A program made the translations under genes and the position numbers. Below the pieces are notes generated by a model. That model was given only the letters and a program-made list of their open reading frames with translations. It was not told the DNA's origin and did no database searches. Of a DNA stretch of 64,000 bases, positions 54,333 through 61,400 are shown piece after piece (the stretch's first letter is position 1; each line of letters starts with the position of its first letter). This DNA is from Roseiconus lacunae (GTDB taxonomy: Bacteria; Planctomycetota; Planctomycetia; Pirellulales; Pirellulaceae): positions 186,001 to 250,000 of the forward strand of contig NZ_VSZO01000010.1 in assembly GCF_008312935.1 (NCBI RefSeq), in the 5' to 3' direction.

Positions 54333-55507
54333 TCTAGTTCAATGAATTCGAGCGGCTGTTCTTGTCGGACATCCGCGACACGGATCGCCGCCTCGCCTTT
54401 GAGGAGTCGACGAAACGTTTTGCCGACGATTTCACCCCTCCAGCCCTGCAGCAGCGCCGGAACTTCGTCGCCTTCCTTGCGATCCAATTCGTATCCCAGG
54501 ACCTCTTTGACGTCATCGGTGTTGCCCACGATTGACGGGGCGAGCTTATTCTGTCGACTGATGCAGGCCATCGACGTCGTAAGGAATTGGCTGAGCATCG
54601 GCGAGATCACCGAGCGGTTGCGTCGGGGGCGACGTGGTAGTTCGTCGTCCGGTGTTTCTAAAGCAATTTCGATCGCGGCCGCGATGTCTTCGTAGTGCGC
54701 CGAGTAGCCTCGCCAATCCATCCCACGGATGCTGCGAATACGCTTGATGTCAGCCGAACCACGGCGGGCGAGTTCGACGATCAAGTCGTCTCGCATGACC
54801 CTTCGTGCCGGGCGATCCAGCGTCGAAGCTCGTTTGTCACGCCATCGCCAAAGCTGGCGCACAATTTCCAATTGCCGCGGTTTCAATCCCGCGCAGCCGC
54901 TGACGCGGTGCCAACTCTCTTGGTCTTCGTAGTCAATGACGGCTTGTTGACGGATTTGCGTTTCCTCGTCCAGCCAATCGGCGCGGCCGAGTTCTCGCAG
55001 GGTTTCCTTTTGTTGTTCATAAATCGCTTCTAAATCCGTCACGTCCTGCAACGCGTACTGAATTTGCTCGCGAGAGAGGGGACGCTTGCGCCAGTTCGTT
55101 CGCGATTCACCTTTGGCCAGCGTTCGCCCGGTCATCCGGTTGACCAAGTTGCCCAGTGAAATCGGATATTCCATCCCGCAGAACCCTGCGGCCAATTGTG
55201 TGTCGAACAGACCGACGATGGGTTTTTCGGCGTATCGATAACAAAACCGAGTTTCCTCGCGGGCCGCGTGAGCCAAGATGGCTCGCCCCGGTTCGACCAG
55301 CAAATCCCAAAACGGGGCGGTCGTATGCATTTTCAGCGGATCGATAATCGCCAGTCGCCCCGCCGCAGCCACTTGAATCAAGCACAGTTGAGGGCGGTAT
55401 CGATCCTCCGAGACAAATTCAGTATCAAAGGCGATGACGGGTGCATCAGACAACTCGTCACAAAATTGACGGAGTTCGTCGATCGCGGTGATCGATTCGT
55501 AATCCAA
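54329..55507 (-). CDS. rnd: Ribonuclease D
   Basis: A 392-residue 3'-5' exoribonuclease that trims tRNA and other small RNAs. The DEDD site is visible: IAFDTEFVSEDRY (first D and E), ILAHAAREETRFCYRY region, FDTQLAAGF, and YALQDVTDLEAIYE with the final D and the Tyr of the DEDDy type. An HRDC domain follows (LKPRQLEIVRQLWRWRDKRAS). The frame opens at TTG 55579, but TTG 55507 places the N-terminus exactly where E. coli RNase D begins relative to DTEF, so I chose that. It heads a four-gene overlapping operon. Confidence 0.93.
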   Translation of the reverse strand: MDYESITAIDELRQFCDELSDAPVIAFDTEFVSEDRYRPQLCLIQVAAAGRLAIIDPLKMHTTAPFWDLLVEPGRAILAHAAREETRFCYRYAEKPIVGLFDTQLAAGFCGMEYPISLGNLVNRMTGRTLAKGESRTNWRKRPLSREQIQYALQDVTDLEAIYEQQKETLRELGRADWLDEETQIRQQAVIDYEDQESWHRVSGCAGLKPRQLEIVRQLWRWRDKRASTLDRPARRVMRDDLIVELARRGSADIKRIRSIRGMDWRGYSAHYEDIAAAIEIALETPDDELPRRPRRNRSVISPMLSQFLTTSMACISRQNKLAPSIVGNTDDVKEVLGYELDRKEGDEVPALLQGWRGEIVGKTFRRLLKGEAAIRVADVRQEQPLEFIELD

Positions 55508-55566
55508 GATTGCGTCCAAATTCCAACATCGACAAAGACTTGACGAGCCCTCTGTAAAGGATCCTG

Positions 55567-56499
55567 ATGTTCTCGCCAAATGACGACCCCGGCGGTCGTG
55601 AAACGGAATCCGCTGAAGCCAAACACCTACACTCTAACTCGCCCGACGTGGCGCGACCATCCGACTTGGAGCGTGCATCGGTGTCATTGTGCAAACTAAA
55701 CCGTTCCCCAAGCACTTCGGCAGTTGCGGAAAACGCCACGTCCCCCCAAACGCCCCGTCTTGGCCCGCCGCCTTCCCCCCCGAAAATCCGCCTCCTGGTC
55801 AGCGTCCGCAATTTGGAAGAAGCCAAGGTGGCAATCGCCGGTGGTGTTCGGCTTGTGGACCTAAAGGAGCCGTCGAAAGGTTCGCTCGCCCCGACATCAC
55901 CCGATATCTGGAGGTCGGTCAGTGAGTTCCTCACCCAGGATGCCGGCGATCACAATTGCGCCGGCATTGACTTGTCGATCGCACTCGGGGAACCCGATAC
56001 TGCCGTAAAATTTGCCGACCAAGTTCCGCGGACAGTGCGGTTTGCCAAGGCAGGACTCAGCGGACTGGACTCCGCCGAAGCAGTGTTGAAATTCTGGCGA
56101 CTCCTGCGAGCGCAACTTCCCGCTCCTGTCACGTTGGTCGCCGTTGCCTACGCAGATTACCAGGTCGCCGGAACACTTTCTCCCGAGCAGGTCGCGCAAC
56201 TCGCGTTACAGTTCGGCTTGCGGCACGTCCTGATCGACACATTTGAAAAGTCCGGCGGGTCGTCGCTTAAGCAACTCGGACGGCAACGACTGGGCGAATT
56301 CGCAGTAGCGGCCCAAACGCTTGGCATTTGGTGGGCGCTGGCCGGGTCGATCGACCGGCAAGAAACGCAATCGCTGCTCAAAGATCAGGTTTGGCCTGAC
56401 TGCATCGCGGTGCGAGGGGCAGTTTGCGAAGGTGACCGCGCCGGCACGATCAGCCCCGGCCGACTGGTCGGATGGACCTCAATGCTCAACAACAGCTAA
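55567..56499 (+). CDS. (5-formylfuran-3-yl)methyl phosphate synthase-like protein (MfnB family)
   Basis: A 310-residue protein. From residue about 74 on it matches MfnB (DUF556), a TIM-barrel enzyme that makes the furan precursor of methanofuran from two glyceraldehyde 3-phosphates: LLVSVRNLEEAKVAIAGGVRLVDLKEPSKGSL, then KFADQVPRTVRFAKAGLSGL, HVLIDTFEKSG and LAGSIDRQE. The schiff-base lysine pattern (DLKEP) and the KTFDK-like segment are kept. The first 73 residues are low-complexity Pro/Ser/Thr-rich and not part of the family, so the true start may be internal (GTG 55681). Methanofuran-dependent C1 transfer is known in some planctomycetes. Confidence 0.88.
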   Translation: MFSPNDDPGGRETESAEAKHLHSNSPDVARPSDLERASVSLCKLNRSPSTSAVAENATSPQTPRLGPPPSPPKIRLLVSVRNLEEAKVAIAGGVRLVDLKEPSKGSLAPTSPDIWRSVSEFLTQDAGDHNCAGIDLSIALGEPDTAVKFADQVPRTVRFAKAGLSGLDSAEAVLKFWRLLRAQLPAPVTLVAVAYADYQVAGTLSPEQVAQLALQFGLRHVLIDTFEKSGGSSLKQLGRQRLGEFAVAAQTLGIWWALAGSIDRQETQSLLKDQVWPDCIAVRGAVCEGDRAGTISPGRLVGWTSMLNNS

Positions 56500-56507
56500 C
56501 GCTCGGT

Positions 56508-56735
56508 CTAGACCCAATCGAGCCCGGTTAGCTTGTGCAAGCGTTCTTCGAAATTCCCGATCAGCCCTCCGACGAGGGTCCACTCCGACTTCGCCCGGAG
56601 TTCAATTTCGCCAAACTTATTGATCCGGACGATCGAATCGCCTTTGACACCCGCGTCATGCAACTGCTTGAAGTCGATTTCGCCTTCGTTAACGATATCG
56701 AGGAGCGTTTTCCCGGTCAGTTCAATGAATTCCAT
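56508..56735 (-). CDS. Small conserved-looking protein, function unknown
   Basis: A 75-residue protein, likely cytoplasmic, with LLDIVNEGEIDFKQLHDAGVKGDSIVRINKFGEIELR followed by WTLVGGLIGNFEERLHKLTGLDW. The alternating strand and helix pattern suggests one compact fold. It converges on the MfnB-like gene with eight bases between stops. I treat it as real because of its compositional coherence and complete start-to-stop fit, but name no function. Confidence 0.75.
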   Translation of the reverse strand: MEFIELTGKTLLDIVNEGEIDFKQLHDAGVKGDSIVRINKFGEIELRAKSEWTLVGGLIGNFEERLHKLTGLDWV

Positions 56736-57205
56736 AACATCATCTCGATCGACAAAGACACATAAGGGCTTGTCGATTTGCTCAGAAGTGCGACAAACAG
56801 AGTCGCTTTCTGCTTCGCATTAGCAACCTTTACAGACGCAGCTTTCACCGAGCAAAAGGCGACGATTGCTGAATCGACAAGCCGACGCCGCACTCTCCCT
56901 TTTCAAGCGGGCGTCGCATTCGTTTTATATAGGGGCCCCCTATCGAACAAGGATACCTGCCGACGGCAAATTCGCGCCCACGGTTCCCCCAAGATTCACA
57001 AAAAGCCCACGAATCACCTTCAAAGTTGCCGGTCGCCTTTTCGAGCGCTATGCTAAAAGGACGCGGCAGATCCCGTGCCGCGCCCGATGTTCAGTTTGGC
57101 TGATTGTTCGGAACAATCTGAATAAACCACCTTTGGCCGTCTGGTTGATTGATCCAGCTCGCGATCGATGCTGCCATCCCTTCTTTTTTGTTCAACCAAT
57201 AGATC
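56736..57205. other. Divergent intergenic region with a palindrome
   Basis: A 470-base gap between divergent genes, without a convincing gene; two overlapping plus-strand frames here are judged shadows. It contains ATAGGGG-C-CCCCTAT at 56929-56943, a perfect 15-base palindrome directly after a TTTTATAT stretch. Confidence 0.55.
56929..56943. promoter_or_regulatory. Perfect palindrome, possible operator
   Basis: Seven bases on each side are complementary around one central C. Placed near an AT-rich stretch in a divergent promoter region, it could bind a dimeric regulator. No regulator gene lies next to it. Confidence 0.3.
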
Positions 57206-58174
57206 ATGCAATTCTCACTTCGTATTGCCGCTGCGGTATTCTTCGTTGCCGTCGCCATCCCGGCCGCCTTGCGGGCTCAAACGGCAGCCCCAGCCAAGGA
57301 ATCTGCGGCAGCAAAGGGGGTGACCGAAGCGGATTCGAAGTCCGACGACGAGAGCAAACGAGCCGGTTCAGAAGGAGAGAAATACCTCCGCATTACCGAG
57401 GATGACAAAGGGCGAAAGCTTGCCTTGCAAACCGCCATTGTCCGCTACGAGGGTAAACCTGGAACTCGCCACGACGGGGCAATCGTTGACCTGGTCGGCG
57501 TCGTTCATATCGGCGAACGCGAGTACTACAAAGATCTCAACACACGGCTCGGGAAATATGACTCGGTGCTGTACGAATTGGTCGCACCGGATGGAACGCG
57601 AATCCGTCCGGAAGATCTGAAACGTCGACGCTCAATCGTCGCTTCAATGCAATCGGGTATGAAAGACATGTTGAAGCTGGAGTACCAGCTTGAGCGGATC
57701 GATTACATGGCAGAAAATTTTCGCCATGCGGACATGAGCCCCGAAGAGTTTTCCAAGGATTTGGAGCGGCGCGGTGACAGCGTCGTCAAGATGTTTGCCC
57801 GGATGATGGGCGCAGGCTTGGCGACTCAGGCGAAATCGGGTGGCGATGTCGGTGTCTTGATGGCTCTGTTCAGCAACGATCGGCCGACCGCGATGAAAAA
57901 CGCGATGGCACGTCAGTTGATTGATATGGAAGCCGTCACGACTGGGATCAACGATGCCAACGGTGAAAACACCTTGATCAAGGGCCGCAACGCAAAAGCC
58001 TTTGAAGTACTTCGTGAAGAACTGGCCGACGGCAAAGAAACACTTGCCGTCTTCTACGGTGCCGGGCACCTTAGCGACATGGCAGAACGTCTCGAAAAGG
58101 ACTTCGGAATGGAAGCAAAAGAAACCGTTTGGCTAGATGCCTGGGATCTGCAAAGCTCACCAGCATCGCGTTAG
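57206..58174 (+). CDS. Secreted TraB/TIKI-family protein
   Basis: A 322-residue exported protein (signal residues 1-24: hydrophobic AAAVFFVAVAIPAAL then RAQ). A low-complexity acidic and basic spacer is followed by a TraB/GumN-like domain: VDLVGVVHIGEREYYKDLN (GxxH), YDSVLYELVAPDG with the family glutamate, and near the end LAVFYGAGHLSDM (GxxH-type second motif). Family members such as TIKI are metal-dependent proteases; the two histidine motifs are kept here, so activity is possible. Substrate unknown. Confidence 0.88.
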   Translation: MQFSLRIAAAVFFVAVAIPAALRAQTAAPAKESAAAKGVTEADSKSDDESKRAGSEGEKYLRITEDDKGRKLALQTAIVRYEGKPGTRHDGAIVDLVGVVHIGEREYYKDLNTRLGKYDSVLYELVAPDGTRIRPEDLKRRRSIVASMQSGMKDMLKLEYQLERIDYMAENFRHADMSPEEFSKDLERRGDSVVKMFARMMGAGLATQAKSGGDVGVLMALFSNDRPTAMKNAMARQLIDMEAVTTGINDANGENTLIKGRNAKAFEVLREELADGKETLAVFYGAGHLSDMAERLEKDFGMEAKETVWLDAWDLQSSPASR

Positions 58175-58431
58175 TGCATCGATCACCACCACAGACCTTC
58201 GGTTGATCGTCGAATGAAACGCAGTCGGAGAGGCGACTTCGGCACATTTTAGCTGATCCGGTTAAGACGTTTTTTCGGAATGACCGATACTCCTATCGTT
58301 CGCGAGGCCAAGATGGTTTCGCGTGGCCCAACTGAGGGAGGGCCGGCTGAGACACATCGCTGATAGGCCGCGAGTTTGTTGGTTTGCACCAGCGCATAAC
58401 TCTATCAGCAAAAGCAACGGAACGGATTCCA

Positions 58432-61400
58432 ATGAAGAGCCCCCTGGCCCGACCGCCGGCGTTATTTCTGATCATGATTGCGGTCACGAGCTTCGCTTGG
58501 ACTGTGACCAGCGTGATTTCCTCGCGACAACAGAATGCCCGCACGCCAGTCTCTCCTGATAGAGCGGGCACACAGTCGGCGGACGGCATTCGGCAGGTTC
58601 AAGACGAAGTGAACTTGCGGCAGTTTCACCGCACGGCGAATCCCCCGTTGCGACCCGAGCTGACGGAGGCGGACAAGAACGTTCGTCAAGTCAATTGGAT
58701 GCAAGCGCCGGACGCCCAGCCAATGAGTTCGGCGGGGCCGGCAATCAAAACAGTTCGCCAGACCGTTTTAACGAAGACCATCGAGTTCGATGATCTCTCG
58801 CCAGACAAACCGGTGATCTTGGATCGCGAATTCGACGTCGAATTGATCGTTCCGAAAGAAGTGACGACCGCCACGATGGAGGGCAAGGAGCTTGAGGTTG
58901 CCGACGCCCCTTCTGGTAAGAAGGTCACGATCAAATCAACGTCCTTGAACAGCGACGGAAAACTTCGCATCCAACTCAATGCGACCGAACGCACGCTGTA
59001 CTACCGGCTCGTCGATAACAGCCAACAATCGTTGAAGGTCTATGGGACCACTCATTCACGTCATCGTGAATTGGAACCAACAGTCGCTGCGTCGGTGATG
59101 CAGGTAGTTTATCTATCGAATGCACGCGCGTTCCTTCGTATCGGTTGTACTTCGGTTCGATCCGCCGACGATGTCGAAATTTATCGCTTGATAGAAAACG
59201 GCGGTGTCTACTCACTGGAAAGTCTTGAAATCCAGGCGAAGGACACCAGCAATCCGGTGATCACCAGCTTTGACGTCGCCATTCCCGGAGGTGGGAATGC
59301 CCCACAATTCCTGTTGATTCAAGAGGTCAACACGAACGCTGTTTTTCGAGCCAAACGCTTGGTCGAAGTGACCATCAATGATCCGAGTTCAGTCGTACGT
59401 ATCGAATGGAACGAGGTAGCAGACCAGCGACAACTGCAATCAGTCAGCACTCCGAAGCTGACAGTCGTTGGCGGAACCGGGGATAGCAATGATATCGATA
59501 TCGTCGTTGTTGAAGAAACGGGCGAGGTCCCTTCGCCGCTTACCGTTATCCATCAAAATTCAGCTCCGGACGTCGATTTGTTGCAGTTGTCTTCTCCAAT
59601 CAGTGGCGGCGACACCAATGTCCGAACGTTGCGGATCAAGGCGGTTGCGTATCTCGGAGATGCGCAGCTACCCAATGTGTCCGCGGTTCAAACCGTCAAT
59701 CTACTGCGGCGTGATCTTGTCCCACAAGAGTTCCTCGACAACGGGGTCGGTGTGATCCCCGGTCGCGCGGAGCTTGCCGTTCGGTTCCCCGCCGTGCACC
59801 AGTTAGTGCTGGAGAAAGATTCCAGCGATCCGCCCAAAATCGACTGGTCGAAAGTCATCACGCTGACCGGCCCTTCGGGAACCCCCATCGAAATTGATTC
59901 GTCGAAAACCAATTTGGACGCTGCTTCCAACAGTATCCAAATCGGTGTACCGGTCAGCGAAATCACTCCCGGCCGCTATCGGTTAACGCTATCGAACATC
60001 AAGGATCAGTTCGGCAACGAGTTGGCCATGAACGATCGGGGAACCCGTCAGTATGTCGTCGAGTTTGGCGAAGGCGGCATCATCGAAGGTTCCGATGGCC
60101 CCGCCGGACGTGTGATGCCGGGGATCTATGGTTCAACCGGAAAGTACGTGCCCTATTCGGAGTTCACCGAACCGCGGGATGTTCCTGACGGCTTCAATCC
60201 CAACGACAAAGTCGAAACCCGCGTCGCACGGTTGTACTTCTTCCGTGATGCCCACCGTGTTGCGCAGATCATCAACCGCAAGGTAAAGTCGCACAATCGG
60301 CATGGTGTTTCGGTCAATCGCCAATTGGCCGATCAGGCGCGGACGAAGGCAGACCAATTGACCCAGGCTCGGCAGCAAGCCGAACGCGAAGCGATCCGCC
60401 AAGCAGGCGAGTCACGCCGGATCGAAGAGAAACTCTCGGACGTGCGCCGAAACTACGATCGCACCGTCGCCCGTCTGCAACGTGAAGCCGTGGCAGTCAA
60501 GGCCGAGACCGATGAAGAGAAAAGAGAGGCAGGGGCGGAAGCTTTGGCATCGATCGAGACGACCGCACGTCAGTACGCCGCGCAAATCGAAACCTTGGAA
60601 GGCCAACTTGATTCGGCCCGCCAAGACGAAGTCAATGCTCGCGAAGTCGCCGCCCAACAAGAGTCAAAAGAAGAACTCGCCCGCCAGGAACAGTTTCGGC
60701 GTGAAGTGGCCGCGGCCCATGCCGATCCAGACACCTATGCCGAAGGCGTTCCCAACAGTGATGATCCGATCGAACAGGTGTCTATTTCAGTCATCGGGGA
60801 AGGACTGATCCACTTGCGTGGTCCGCTCAAGGGCATCAATCAAATCCGAATGATGATCAATCAGATCGATTCCCCGGTCGGGCAAGTTCGCATCAATGTG
60901 CATAGCACTCAAATCAACGGTGACGACGCCGAACGCCTGGAAGTGGTGTCTTCACGGATTCAAACCTATGTCGATCAGGCAAGGTTCTTAACCGTGCAGT
61001 CAGCAGAGATGCTGCGCAAAAGCGTCGCGATTGTAGCAGCCCATCGCGCCGAAGAAGCGCGGGCGCTTTATCCCGGATCGACACAGCACGAACGCGATCA
61101 ACGCTACTTGTATTCGTTCTTTGGCAAGGACTTCATCGACGAGTTGCTCGCCATGGATTCCGAATTCCTGCAGTCGGGTAACAAGCTGATTTCGTTGCAC
61201 TCGATGGACGTGACCAGTCTATCGTCGGCGCTATTGATGTTGGCCTTGGCGGACAACAACACTCGGCAAATGATTCTGGAAGAATTCCAGCGTCAACTTC
61301 AAAGCGAACTACCTATCGCCGAGCAACGGTACATCGATGCCGGGATGCACCTCGATGCCGGCGGCTGTGGTGGATGCGGTCGATGCACGGACTGTCAGGA

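Noticed and set aside
56866-57405. 179-codon plus-strand frame over the start of the TraB-like gene
   Set aside because: It runs into the signal peptide region of a well-supported gene in another frame and has no motif of its own.
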